A DNA stretch of 46,861 nt, taken from the NCBI GenBank assembly GCA_021737275.1, contig JAIPEE010000033.1:1-46861 (forward strand). The letters are read 5' to 3'. The DNA comes from Desulfobacterales bacterium. GTDB taxonomy: Bacteria; Desulfobacterota; Desulfobacteria; Desulfobacterales; JAIPEE01. The notes beneath the pieces are model-generated. The model worked only from the letters and a program-made list of their open reading frames with translations, was not told where the DNA came from and made no database searches. How positions within the stretch are numbered: position 1 is the stretch's first letter; every line of letters starts with the position of its first letter. The translations under genes were made by a program, and so were the position numbers. Positions 27,182 through 36,925 of the stretch are shown piece by piece.

Positions 27182-27919
27182 CTATATCTTTTCAACAGAC
27201 CAATTTTGTCTTCCGGTTGATAAAAGATATTCGGATACCTGTTCTTTATTGGTAAAACGATCTAAAATAGTCGATGTATTCCTTTTTTTTGTTGGTGTTT
27301 TCCATGAGAGTGACCGGTTTGCGCCGATAAAGGATAAAACCTTTCTAATACCATCCGGCCGGCAAAGCGCTGCATAGGTAATTCTCAAATACTTACAACC
27401 GCTTTCTTTGAGTTCTTTTTCAGCAGTAATATATCGTTTTTCATATTTTTCTAAATAGGATTCAAAATCCGTTGGTATAAATTCAACTTTTGCTGTTTTT
27501 ACTTTTGCAAATCTTCCTGCACTTCCTTGCCCGGTAACACGGGCAATTTTGTCTGAAGAGTAAACAGCCAAACCATTTTCACGTTTTAATAAAATTTTTT
27601 TATAGCCGGGGTCATCAATCAGTCCTCTGCGCACATCTGAATTTTGATTGACCATAAGCTTGAATCCTACAAACTCAAAGTTTTCCGATGCAACCGCGAC
27701 AGCGTCCAGAAAATCTCGCCACCTGTCTTGCTGAATCTTCTCATCCTGAAAATGTGAATCAAGTTCAGAAATGATTTTTATTGATCCTTTGAGTCTCTTT
27801 TTGTTTTTCCTGAACAATTCTCCATAACAGATGACATCGGGATGGGTGCGAAGAGTTGAAACCAGCATGTTAGATCCGGTTCGCTGAGATGCAATTAATA
27901 CAAAACGATTTTGTGCCAT
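27182..27919 (-). CDS. Sulfotransferase, Stf0-like, copy 2
   Basis: A 245-residue paralogue of the next gene, with LIASQRTGSNMLVSTLRTHP for the 5'-phosphosulfate loop and KILLKRENGLAVYSSDKIA for the 3'-phosphate site. The two share the HPxV.CxGELFR block and the overall length, so they arose by tandem duplication. They differ enough in the acceptor half to act on different positions or sugars. It lies between the 904-residue transferase and copy 1, all on one strand with short gaps. The acceptor is unknown. Confidence 0.85.
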   Translation of the reverse strand: MAQNRFVLIASQRTGSNMLVSTLRTHPDVICYGELFRKNKKRLKGSIKIISELDSHFQDEKIQQDRWRDFLDAVAVASENFEFVGFKLMVNQNSDVRRGLIDDPGYKKILLKRENGLAVYSSDKIARVTGQGSAGRFAKVKTAKVEFIPTDFESYLEKYEKRYITAEKELKESGCKYLRITYAALCRPDGIRKVLSFIGANRSLSWKTPTKKRNTSTILDRFTNKEQVSEYLLSTGRQNWSVEKI

Positions 27920-27967
27920 AATTAATTTGCCCGCTATCTGATATCCGTTAAGAAATGTGATATTATA

Positions 27968-30682
27968 TTATTTTCCAGTTAAGTTTGCCAATCGGCGCTT
28001 AATTGAATTCATAAATCCGCTATTTAGTTTTGATTTGCCACGAGAAGGTCTGTTTTTTGGTGAAAGTGAATTTTTTGCATTAACTTCGTTTACTTCACCG
28101 ACAACGATATGTTTTTGTGATGTAATATGTACTATTTCATCACTGCCCCAGATTGCTGTAACTGAACGAATAAAATGATTGGAAGCAGTAGCACAGTCAA
28201 ATGTAATTAACGACAGCGACTTATTGGGCGGCTGTAAGTTAAAATTCCACTTAGCCATTAAGTAGTCCTTACTTAGGGGTTCAAGTGGTAAATTAACCAT
28301 CAACAAACCACCTGCTTTAACCAATACCTTACCATCATCGATATCGACTTGGCTTTTCCTCACAATACAGGTAAAGCGTCCGGTCTCAATTTCAAAAATC
28401 AACCCCATGCCAATTGAGGACATATCACTTTGATGAGCGGTCTTGAGCACATTAAAACGAAAACCGATCTTTGCTTTAGATTGCTTGAATTTAAAATTTT
28501 CTTCAGTTGTCGTACCATAGTTTTCTCCAAGTCGAAGAAATAAACGCTTCATAGAATAGGTCATTGACGCCAGGAAAGGATGGATGCGCATATACTTACC
28601 GCTTTCACGGTTATAATGGATATTTTTTGAGGTATTATATGACTCGTATAAAACTCTGGGAAGAACCCATAATTCTTCACCATCCATAACGCAACGAGCT
28701 AAAAATTCTGTTTCCACATGTGAAATATGGTAGCTTGGAAGAAATCCTCCCTTATCGAGAATAAGCTGCTTGAGCACAGCAAAGCATGATCCCCCAAGCG
28801 CGCCATCATGTAAAAGATGTGCGGCAATATCCCCACCCATGGGTAAATATCGATAGCGGACGATCGTATTTCCCTGATCACTTTCAACGGGATCCTGAAT
28901 ATGATCATAAATTGCGGTTATCATGTGAACATGTGGATGTTGAAAACTTGTTCTAATAGAGTGTGCCATATCCGACTTTGCCAGGTGCTCCCCCGCCCTG
29001 AAAAATACGATCGATTCCGAGGAAATGTCCTTCAGGACAGAATTATAACACTCAGCTACACACTGATGTTCCCGTTCCTTAAAAACCACCGTCGGCATGT
29101 CATTTTTCAGTCGGTTATAAGACGCTTGATGAGCCACAGAGACCTTACCATCTGTAGTAACGACTATTTCATCAAAGCCCTCTTTGTCTTGGTCCAAAAG
29201 TGAACTCAGGGTCATGCGAAGGCCTGATGGTGCATCGTGGTGATATACAACAGCCGCCAATTTCACATTGCCCGTATTTTGCACTTTTCCGACACATGGT
29301 TCAATCGGCCGCACCGGACGGGGATCACTCTCAAGAGCAGCAGAATCATAAGATAATTCAGAAATGACTTTTTTAACAGGAACAAGAGCAAGTCTTTGCG
29401 AAAGCCATGCGTGGAAATGGCGCCATGTTTTTAAATTTTCTTTGTAATCAAAAGATGCTTTTGCAACGGTTCCACCCGTGTCAAGAATATGCTGTAAGTC
29501 TTTGGATAATTTACCTGGATGTGGCTCTGTAAGGGTCTCTTCATGGAACTCGGGGGCGATCAGTTCAGCCGTTCCACCCACGTTAGTTGCCAGAAAAGGT
29601 ATTTTATGTACCAGGGCCTCATAGACGGTCATCGTTGAATTTTCGATGAGCGAAGGCATTACCGCAATTCTCGGTTTTGCACAAAGAAAACTAATTGCAG
29701 CACGCTGATCATAATCAGGTAAAATTTCAACCTTGAAAGGCCAGTTAGCAGCCTTCAGCTTAATATATTCGATATTGGGCGTATATGGATAAGAAGGCAT
29801 ATTTTGTCCCTGCTTACCAAGAAAATAAACTTTTTGGGGCTTTAAACCATCACTATCAGCTAATTGATCAAGAGCATCACAAAATATTTCCAGCCCCTTG
29901 CGGGCCTCCAAACGGCCAAAAAATACCAGCTCATCGGATTTAACCTTGTCGCCGTACTCATAGTCCGGTCGGGTTTCTTCGATCTCCAAGTCCTGAAGAT
30001 CAACCACATTGGGTTGGACATACATTCTACCTTCAGGTAAACGATAACCGACCCGCTCCATAAATGAGAGGAGATGAGCACTGCCGCCAATGACAATATC
30101 GGCCCATTCGATAGTTTTTTGTTCAGCAAAAGAGCACGCCAGCATGCTATCGTTTTCTATGGTCCGCATCTGGTAGTGCCGGTTCCAGATATGGGGTGAA
30201 GAGGATTTGACCAGAAACAAAGTATCCTGGAATTCCAAGCCAAGTCTTTTGGCTCCCAACGTATAAAACGCACCGCCACGCCATTCCGAGGTATGAACGA
30301 TATCAAAGGGTTCCTCTTGTTCGGACAGCCAACGGTAAAAAGCATAATAACGCCTTTGCCAGAAAGGAGCGAACCCATACTGGGAAATACTCTCGAATGG
30401 AAGTGCAACGAATTTGATTCCTAATTTAGAATACCACTTGACCCAATGCTCGATTGTTTCGTTTTCACAGCGATTCCCCTTTAGAAACAGAACCGTTACA
30501 TGATGTCCATCATCAGCGAGCATTCGTGCCAGATGGTAATAGGTTGAGGCAATGCCTCCATTTCTGACCGGGCCAACAATCTCTTCAGTGGCAATACAAA
30601 CTTTCAGGTTGCGGGAAGTGGCGTCGGACTGAAAAGAAGTCAGATCAGGAAAGTAGCGGATTTTAAAATCATCTTTCTGCAT
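27968..30682 (-). CDS. Large multidomain glycosyltransferase (GT4 + degenerate GT2 + C-terminal domain)
   Basis: A protein of 904 residues. The first 430 form a GT4/GT5-like GT-B unit: VCIATEEIVGPVRNGGIASTYYHL, FDIVHTSEWRGGAFYTLGAK, VFFGRLEARKGLEIFCDAL and an intact donor motif MPSLIENSTMTVYEAL (Glu-x7-Glu). Residues of about 475-720 are GT2-like (LAAVVYHHDAPSGLRMTLSSLLDQ), but the metal site reads VFFRAGEHL instead of a DxD. The last 185 residues, rich in beta strands (FRFNVLKTAHQSDMSSIGMGLIFEIETGRF), I do not recognise. It precedes the two Stf0 genes. The GT2 part may bind rather than catalyse. Confidence 0.78.
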   Translation of the reverse strand: MQKDDFKIRYFPDLTSFQSDATSRNLKVCIATEEIVGPVRNGGIASTYYHLARMLADDGHHVTVLFLKGNRCENETIEHWVKWYSKLGIKFVALPFESISQYGFAPFWQRRYYAFYRWLSEQEEPFDIVHTSEWRGGAFYTLGAKRLGLEFQDTLFLVKSSSPHIWNRHYQMRTIENDSMLACSFAEQKTIEWADIVIGGSAHLLSFMERVGYRLPEGRMYVQPNVVDLQDLEIEETRPDYEYGDKVKSDELVFFGRLEARKGLEIFCDALDQLADSDGLKPQKVYFLGKQGQNMPSYPYTPNIEYIKLKAANWPFKVEILPDYDQRAAISFLCAKPRIAVMPSLIENSTMTVYEALVHKIPFLATNVGGTAELIAPEFHEETLTEPHPGKLSKDLQHILDTGGTVAKASFDYKENLKTWRHFHAWLSQRLALVPVKKVISELSYDSAALESDPRPVRPIEPCVGKVQNTGNVKLAAVVYHHDAPSGLRMTLSSLLDQDKEGFDEIVVTTDGKVSVAHQASYNRLKNDMPTVVFKEREHQCVAECYNSVLKDISSESIVFFRAGEHLAKSDMAHSIRTSFQHPHVHMITAIYDHIQDPVESDQGNTIVRYRYLPMGGDIAAHLLHDGALGGSCFAVLKQLILDKGGFLPSYHISHVETEFLARCVMDGEELWVLPRVLYESYNTSKNIHYNRESGKYMRIHPFLASMTYSMKRLFLRLGENYGTTTEENFKFKQSKAKIGFRFNVLKTAHQSDMSSIGMGLIFEIETGRFTCIVRKSQVDIDDGKVLVKAGGLLMVNLPLEPLSKDYLMAKWNFNLQPPNKSLSLITFDCATASNHFIRSVTAIWGSDEIVHITSQKHIVVGEVNEVNAKNSLSPKNRPSRGKSKLNSGFMNSIKRRLANLTGK

Positions 30683-30746
30683 AACGGAAATAATCCTTAT
30701 GTTTTTTATCTTAAAATTCTATATAAATAATTTTTTTAATAAGTTA

Positions 30747-32816
30747 TCAACGTAGATTAAAAACATTACGAATAGTAAAAATTAGCGGCAGCATTTCAGG
30801 ATCTATAACGTCATTTTCCAGGTAGGGGTCTAACACCCGTATAAAATCAGCTTTCCTGTTCACATGGGCCTGGCGCATGGGATTACCTGCAAGCCTGTAG
30901 AAAAAAAGAGATTCAGGAATTACCAAAAGCTTGTATCCGGAAATTACCGCACGGGAAAAAAATTCGTGGTCGTCAAGGCCAATACGATAATGTTCAGTAA
31001 AGCCGCCAAGGTCTTTCCAGACAGAACGACGGACAAAACAATTTGAGTCACCAAAACCATTACGCAGCAGACCGTAATAAAGATCAGATCCAAACGGCAT
31101 GCGGGTTGTGGGCAGTATTGTATCCTGATCGGGCAACCCTTCACCCGTAAACAGATCGCTGAAACAGGTTAGAATGTCTGAGTCAGTAAATTCAGCTACC
31201 CGGACAAACGTTTCGATCTCCTCGGGTTTAGCGTAATTATCATCATCAAGAAATAAAAGATACTTTCCTTTTGCGTGTCGTGCGCCGGTATTACGTACTG
31301 CGCCAAGGTACCTGTTTTCTTGTCGGACCAGTTGTACTTCAGGGTACCCGGTAAGAACAGCTTTCAGTTCTTTGTAATTTTCATCACTGCTTCCATCATC
31401 TACTATGATCACTTCGAAATCCCGAAAAGTTTGAGATCGAAGTGACTCCAATAACATCCAGATAACATCCGGTCGATTGAAGTGGGCTATACAAGCACTG
31501 ACCATGGGATCTTTATGCGTCCCATTTCTAACTAATTCATGCTGCTGAAAAACAGAGGTTTGATGGCGATATTCCTGAACGGTTTTATGAAGAATCTTGT
31601 GCTGATTTATCCACCAACTATCAAAATCACTCTTTATCTCACAAGAGGGGAGGGCGATTCCATGACGAAGAACTTCTCCAAGTCTGTTTGCCCATGCCAG
31701 ATGATGCGGAGCTACAAAATACTCAGCAAACAGATCTTCCGGCAATAAACGGCGAAGATCAGCCGTCTCGGTAGCAAGAAAGGGACGACCGGCTGCCAGG
31801 GCAATATTGGGCAAAATAATATCCGAACTATAAAAAGCAGGAAACACTGCAAGAACTTCAGGGGATTCAATCTTCATCTGAATGGTTTTAGCGGAAGCCG
31901 ACGGCAGTAATTCAACTGCAAAGGGCCATTTTGCTCTATAATTTGCAAGAAAATCCGCACAGGAAAAACCTTCATCCTGAGAACCCAGAATGCAAACACG
32001 CTTGGGACTGATACCTCGACCGGCCAATACCTCAAGCGCATAGACAAAGGTTGTAAATCCTGCACTCTGATTAACAGGGGACGCAAATAGTATCTCTTCG
32101 ATTTTGGTAATTCCGTTAGCTGATTTAGCAGCCTTCCTTACTGAATGTGATGTCAGGGAGCCTGGCTGAGGCACAAAAAAAGTTTTGGATTCATGAAAAA
32201 GATAATTAAGTTTCGTCAATTTATCATGAACAGGCTCACTCCGAACATAAATGCCGTCAGCGTTCTCTATACAATAGCGTTCCATAGTGCATCGTGCCGG
32301 AATCGAGTAGTCTTCAACAGCTGTTCGGCCTGTAATAAGCCGATAAAGTAAAGGTTGATAGACATGGACGGCAACTGAGGCCGGATACTGTAACAGTCCT
32401 TCTCTTCTGGCAAGAAGATAGTAATAGGCCGGCGCAAAATAATCTTGAAAATGAATAACATCATATTTACGATTTTTCAAAGTTTCATAAGCAAGAAAGG
32501 GAACTTCCGCTGCTTGGCCATTATCATCAATATTGGGCATTTTGTCTGGATATGGTTCACAGATAACTCGATGACCGGCATCCCGTATCTGACTTAGTAC
32601 CAAATGATCATTTTCAGATCTAATGGAGCGTTTTTCAAGATTTCTGGGCGTAATGGTTAAAAAATCAACTTTATGCCCCTCACTCTTTAAATGGTCCGCT
32701 ATTTGAAGGTAGTAACAAATCTCCAACTGATTTATAACGACCTCGGTCTCCTGAGCCAGTATTATACCTGCAGAATATTTTTCTTGTCGTGGATTCTGAT
32801 TTTTCTTTAGTTTCAA
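30747..32816 (-). CDS. Large two-domain glycosyltransferase (degenerate GT4 + GT2)
   Basis: 689 residues, starting at TTG with AAGGA about 9 bases upstream. The N-terminal GT-B-like half (AGIILAQETEVVINQLEICYYLQIADHLKSEGHKVDFL, YDVIHFQDYFAPAYYYLLAR) has no E(x7)E; the region reads VFPAFYSSDIILPNIALAAG. The C-terminal half is an intact GT2 domain: VSACIAHFNRPDVIWMLLESL, VIIVDDGSSDEN, LLFLDDDNYAKPEEI and GLDDHEFFSRAV. It is the closest relative in the window to the gene at 24110, and the sulfotransferase pair lies between them. One active transferase site is likely; substrate unknown. Confidence 0.82.
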   Translation of the reverse strand: MKLKKNQNPRQEKYSAGIILAQETEVVINQLEICYYLQIADHLKSEGHKVDFLTITPRNLEKRSIRSENDHLVLSQIRDAGHRVICEPYPDKMPNIDDNGQAAEVPFLAYETLKNRKYDVIHFQDYFAPAYYYLLARREGLLQYPASVAVHVYQPLLYRLITGRTAVEDYSIPARCTMERYCIENADGIYVRSEPVHDKLTKLNYLFHESKTFFVPQPGSLTSHSVRKAAKSANGITKIEEILFASPVNQSAGFTTFVYALEVLAGRGISPKRVCILGSQDEGFSCADFLANYRAKWPFAVELLPSASAKTIQMKIESPEVLAVFPAFYSSDIILPNIALAAGRPFLATETADLRRLLPEDLFAEYFVAPHHLAWANRLGEVLRHGIALPSCEIKSDFDSWWINQHKILHKTVQEYRHQTSVFQQHELVRNGTHKDPMVSACIAHFNRPDVIWMLLESLRSQTFRDFEVIIVDDGSSDENYKELKAVLTGYPEVQLVRQENRYLGAVRNTGARHAKGKYLLFLDDDNYAKPEEIETFVRVAEFTDSDILTCFSDLFTGEGLPDQDTILPTTRMPFGSDLYYGLLRNGFGDSNCFVRRSVWKDLGGFTEHYRIGLDDHEFFSRAVISGYKLLVIPESLFFYRLAGNPMRQAHVNRKADFIRVLDPYLENDVIDPEMLPLIFTIRNVFNLR

Positions 32817-32868
32817 ATTTATTTGTCCTTAAACAATATTCTGGAGATAGGAATATGTTAATTCCTTT

Positions 32869-34398
32869 TCAATTCTCAATCGATGATAACGAACAATTAT
32901 TTTTTTGACAAAATCTTTGATAGTGCTTCAAAATTCGATCATTGCCGGGAGCACACTGAACAGCTAATTTGTATGAAGCCGCCGCTTTTTCAATATCACC
33001 TCTTTTTTCATTCAACCGTGCGATCAGGAATTGTAATTGCCCATTTCTTTTAACAACTATCTTTTCTAATTCTTCAATGGTTTTAACAGAATTGTCCAGC
33101 TCTCCGATTTCTATTTGAGATTCTGCCTTCATAATTAAAACCATTTTTTTGTATTTCCCGCCTAAATCCACTTTGTCTAAATGTTCAAGGCACTGTATCC
33201 AGCTTACATCACTCCATGCTTTTCTTGCGAGACAGAAATAAAGTCTGGGATCATCTGGTTTCGAATATAAAAGTTCTTCCGCTTTCTTTGCTGCTTTTAT
33301 GTATCTTTCACTTTGAAAATCATCAACAAATTCGTTCCATAAACTATCTTGTTCAACGTTATTTACCCGTTTCCCGCCAGACAAATCATTATGGTAGTCA
33401 GCCTGATTTTCAAAAGGCATTTGATTGGATTTTTTAATATTATCCTTCTTGAGATATTCGTTTATCATTCTTTCAATGATTACAGAAACCATCTCTGATT
33501 TTACATGAATTCGATCAGATTTCCATGCCATTTCAGGATTACTGAGCAAGACGCTCTCATAGCTTGGATAATAATCTACAAAATCATGATCCTGAACAAT
33601 TTTTTCTGAAACTGTGCGTAGCAATGATTTCGAATAAGAATTCGCAACCGAGACATCTTTCTCGGTAAAAGTCCTTGATAGCGGAACCGGAGAAACCGTT
33701 AACACAACCCGTATGCTTTCTTCAGCATATTGCTTTATCAGGCAGAGGCTTTTTTCTAAATAACTTAGCACTTCATTGTAATCCAAAACATGAAGTTCAA
33801 AACGGTTTGGGTATTTTCTCATTACCTGTTTATGTGGGGTCACATTCAAATGTTTTTTCGTCAAACGATCCCACCATGACTCGACAAGCCCTAATGTAAT
33901 CAAGACAACTTTTGCTTTACGAACAGAAGATGTAAGGGTCAAAATAGACTTTCTTGTTTGAATAACATCAGTTTGGGGAGCAATTTTAACTCTATGGGCC
34001 AAATGAATATCAACAAACCCATCAGGTTGAATTTCTATTAAATTATTATCAAAATCATAAATATCATTCGAATCAAGTGCCCAGCTAAGTTCATTATATA
34101 TTGAAGCAACAGAATAAAGATTTAAAAATCCTGGAGCTAATCCTTCTTGAGTCTGAATAAAATCTCTGGTTGGTACATGAATCCCATTTTCAATCAGCCT
34201 TGATTCTATGTTCCGAGCGAAACATGATCCCATCGTAAATACATTATCACCCGGTTCAAAGGAAAATCCTTTTTGAATCGAAGGTAATGCATATGGCCAT
34301 AATCTGTTGTCCGGCTCGTCAAATGATGGCCACTTGTTATACGGATTCTCTTTAAGATTTTTAATGGCATCAGAACAGTCTAAAATTTTAACCGGCAT
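32869..34398 (-). CDS. GSCFA-domain protein with C-terminal TPR-like region
   Basis: 509 residues. The N-terminal GSCFA domain has the signature FTMGSCFARNIESRL with the Ser at about residue 58, and a KSDRIHV block near 308 that supplies the Asp-x-x-His of SGNH-type hydrolases. Family knowledge places GSCFA near SGNH esterases and acyltransferases, so a sugar ester may be its substrate. The last 150 residues (SERYIKAAKKAEELLYSKPDDPRLYF, AASYKLAVQCAPGNDRILKHY) are helical repeats of TPR type. No signal peptide is seen, so it is cytoplasmic. The AGGAAATGAT upstream of ATG supports the start. Confidence 0.85.
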   Translation of the reverse strand: MPVKILDCSDAIKNLKENPYNKWPSFDEPDNRLWPYALPSIQKGFSFEPGDNVFTMGSCFARNIESRLIENGIHVPTRDFIQTQEGLAPGFLNLYSVASIYNELSWALDSNDIYDFDNNLIEIQPDGFVDIHLAHRVKIAPQTDVIQTRKSILTLTSSVRKAKVVLITLGLVESWWDRLTKKHLNVTPHKQVMRKYPNRFELHVLDYNEVLSYLEKSLCLIKQYAEESIRVVLTVSPVPLSRTFTEKDVSVANSYSKSLLRTVSEKIVQDHDFVDYYPSYESVLLSNPEMAWKSDRIHVKSEMVSVIIERMINEYLKKDNIKKSNQMPFENQADYHNDLSGGKRVNNVEQDSLWNEFVDDFQSERYIKAAKKAEELLYSKPDDPRLYFCLARKAWSDVSWIQCLEHLDKVDLGGKYKKMVLIMKAESQIEIGELDNSVKTIEELEKIVVKRNGQLQFLIARLNEKRGDIEKAAASYKLAVQCAPGNDRILKHYQRFCQKNNCSLSSIEN

Positions 34399-34737
34399 AT
34401 CATTTCCTATTAAAAAATGAATTCTACTATTTCATTCAGTGCATGATGTTCACTTCTTATTTTCGGTGGAGAACAAGCTTATTATTGAAAGTTTCCCTGA
34501 ATCTTTCCATTGGTAAATTTTCTCAGCCGTATACTTCTCCGCTCATTGAGGGCTTTATTCCGAACTGTTAAAGCACTTTTAGGTAGTTGTGCAAACAAGA
34601 CAAACGTCATTGATCTGTTTGGTTAATCATATTTTCCCCTGATTTCTTATGGATAACCGACCGGAAGATATAAAAACAAGGGTTTATATAAATGACATAA
34701 CCAACTATTTTACCTGTGAAGAGATCGTTATCCTTTC
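34399..34737. other. Intergenic region between GSCFA and sulfotransferase genes
   Basis: About 340 bases with no gene I can support. On the minus strand a 42-codon frame beginning MTFVLFAQLPKSALTVRNKA is open, but it has no good ribosome site and resembles no family I know. Confidence 0.35.
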
Positions 34738-35700
34738 TCAATCCCATCCTTTTGCCGGTCCACCAAATAGGGATTTGCAGTTATCAATTTCTTTCTTGAA
34801 AAAATCAGATAAAAAAATCCTTATTGAGAGAGGCATTTCTAACTTTTCGACGTTAGCCTTCTTGTCATAATCAGCATTAATAGAAAAAAATTTTGGATCA
34901 CCTGATATTTTTAAAAACGCACAAATATCTCGGCGAACCTTTTCAGGGGACTGAGAAATCTCATCAAAGAAAAAAAAACCGATTTTTGACTCTCCGAAAG
35001 CCATAGCCCAACGTTGATAAATTACGCTGGGATATGACCTCATGATAATGTTTGGAATTGGATCCTCAATAAGAACTTTACGAATATAAGATTCGGAACA
35101 TAACTGATCACGGGATATGCTCCCATGCCGCAATCTCATCCTTAATTGCGACCAAACACGGTCAATTGGATTTCTTACAATTAGGATTATACTTGTTTCC
35201 GGAATTAATTTGGCAATTCTTTGTACATATTGTTCTGACAAAATCGAATAAGCTGGTGTCACATCGCCAGTTACTGAACGGGATGCTCCTTCAAAAAGAG
35301 ATAAATACCAATCGATTTCGACTTTTTTTGCTTGATATTCATACCGTTCAATTTTGTGATTATCCAAGCCCAAGTGATTAACGTTTTGCGATCTTAAGGA
35401 TAAATGCCTTTTTCGTTTTTCTTTTTGCTCATCGGCTTTTGCGGTCAGCATGGCTTTTCGAAAAAACGACAAATCATCTATATCATATAATTCACCTTTT
35501 ATAATATTTTTCACCAGGTGTCCAAATTTGTTGCGAGTTGCGATGAAATTAAACGCACCGTCAAAAAAATGAAGTTCTTTGACCGGAGGCATCCAAACAT
35601 CACGATGTGTTCTTAACTGATCATATAGCCAACTTGTTGCTGCTTTCTGCAACCCAATGCAAAGAAAATCAGGATAATTTGGATGTTTATTAATACTCAT
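34738..35700 (-). CDS. Sulfotransferase domain protein (sulfotransfer_1/3 type)
   Basis: 320 residues. The 5'-phosphosulfate loop is FLCIGLQKAATSWLYDQLRTH at residues 11-31, and the 3'-phosphate site is IILIVRNPIDRVWSQLRMRL, both canonical for PAPS sulfotransferases. An early PPVKELHFFD segment is also common in the group. The final 25 residues are basic and hydrophobic. It belongs to a different sulfotransferase subfamily from the Stf0-like pair, so it likely acts on another acceptor. It is the first of three sulfotransferase-like genes in a row from 34738 to 37678. Confidence 0.85.
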   Translation of the reverse strand: MSINKHPNYPDFLCIGLQKAATSWLYDQLRTHRDVWMPPVKELHFFDGAFNFIATRNKFGHLVKNIIKGELYDIDDLSFFRKAMLTAKADEQKEKRKRHLSLRSQNVNHLGLDNHKIERYEYQAKKVEIDWYLSLFEGASRSVTGDVTPAYSILSEQYVQRIAKLIPETSIILIVRNPIDRVWSQLRMRLRHGSISRDQLCSESYIRKVLIEDPIPNIIMRSYPSVIYQRWAMAFGESKIGFFFFDEISQSPEKVRRDICAFLKISGDPKFFSINADYDKKANVEKLEMPLSIRIFLSDFFKKEIDNCKSLFGGPAKGWD

Positions 35701-35905
35701 TATAAACCTGTTCTAAATTAGCGGGTGAAATTGTAAACTTTCTTTTAAACTTTGAAAAACAAATGATTATTAAAATATTTGACTATCTGAGCTATATAAT
35801 TTTGATTTGTGTTTTTTGTTAAAGCTTGTAAATATTACTTACATCTTATCCGGTCCCAATCTTTCCGAACAGAGGTATAAACAATAGAGCTAACCATTAA
35901 AAAAA

Positions 35906-36669
35906 TTAGCAATCAGGAATATGATGTTCATCATATCTGAATCTTTTGAAATCATTTTTATAAAATTTTATAATTTTATTTTTATTGATAGCAAGTTCTT
36001 TAGAATAAGACTTTGTATATTGTGTTTTCTTACGTTCAGGCATTTCAAATGATGATATTTCTGACAAAAATCCAAACTTACTAAAACAAAATTCGATATC
36101 ATTTGTAAAATTTTCCAATCTTCCTATAAAATCATAGCTGATTTTATCAGAAGCAATCACCAGGTGTTGGGGTCTCCAATGCCCATTGGATAAAACGGGA
36201 TCTTGCGAAGTTACAAAGTCAACAAACGCTGAGAAGCTTACAGGTTGATTGATCTGAGATGGGTCTTTTTGTAAGGCCCTCAAAACTTCAGCTTTTGGTT
36301 TTTTCTCCCACAAATCTGTTTTTCCTATCATTCTGTTTATTTTATTTTCATAAGCAGAAATAAGACGAAGGTATGGGTTTCTCACAAATACAAATTTAAA
36401 ATAAACGTCCCCAGTCAGTATCTCATGAATTAATTTATAGTTCGGAAGCAACTTACGAAGTGCCAGATCTTTTAAAACCCCTGTATTATGTACGCGCAAT
36501 TTTTCATTTTTTTTTAATGAGGGATAGATTCCCTGGGCTATAACTTGTTTTATAGTAGTAGATGCACACTTTGGATTTGAACACCAAAGAAACTTTTTTT
36601 TTCTGAAACAAACAACCGCATATGAGGAAGTGAATTATAAAATTTTTTAAATTTTATTAAATTATTCAT
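35906..36669 (-). CDS. Sulfotransferase family 2 protein, frameshifted in a 9-A tract
   Basis: The intact part is 197 codons, reading from 36499, with the 3'-phosphate motif FVFVRNPYLRLISAYENKI. Upstream in the same frame are GIYPSLKKNEKLRVHN and FLWCSNPKCASTTIKQVI, the 5'-phosphosulfate loop, but this stretch has no start codon. A different frame supplies one: ATG at 36669 with GGAG 9 bases upstream, encoding MNNLIKFKKFYNSLPHMRLF. The two frames meet at a run of nine A (positions 36593-36601). With ten or seven A the reading would be whole. So the gene is out of frame here by one or two bases: a mutation, a phase-variation state, or a sequencing error. As written it would not make the full enzyme. 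Confidence 0.7.
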
Positions 36670-36925
36670 TTAAAACAACTCCAACTATATTTTCTCTATA
36701 CTCAAATAATAAAAGAATGTCAGAAGTCATGGCTTGTTATTCTTAAAATACAAAGTAAATGTATTTTTTGCTTAAAATTTGATTCAGGTTGACGGCAGCA
36801 CTTTCCATTAAAAAAATAGAGTGCTAAAATAATAAGCTTTTTTAGGTGTCTGAATCAAATGTTTTTCGAAAATCAGATGGCTTTAAGCTTTAGTATAAGA
36901 AGAAGATTAAAAATATTCCTAATAA

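Noticed and set aside
34441-34720. Short minus-strand frame (MTFVLFAQLPK...) between GSCFA and sulfotransferase genes
   Set aside because: Only 42 codons, no ribosome site of note and no recognisable motif.
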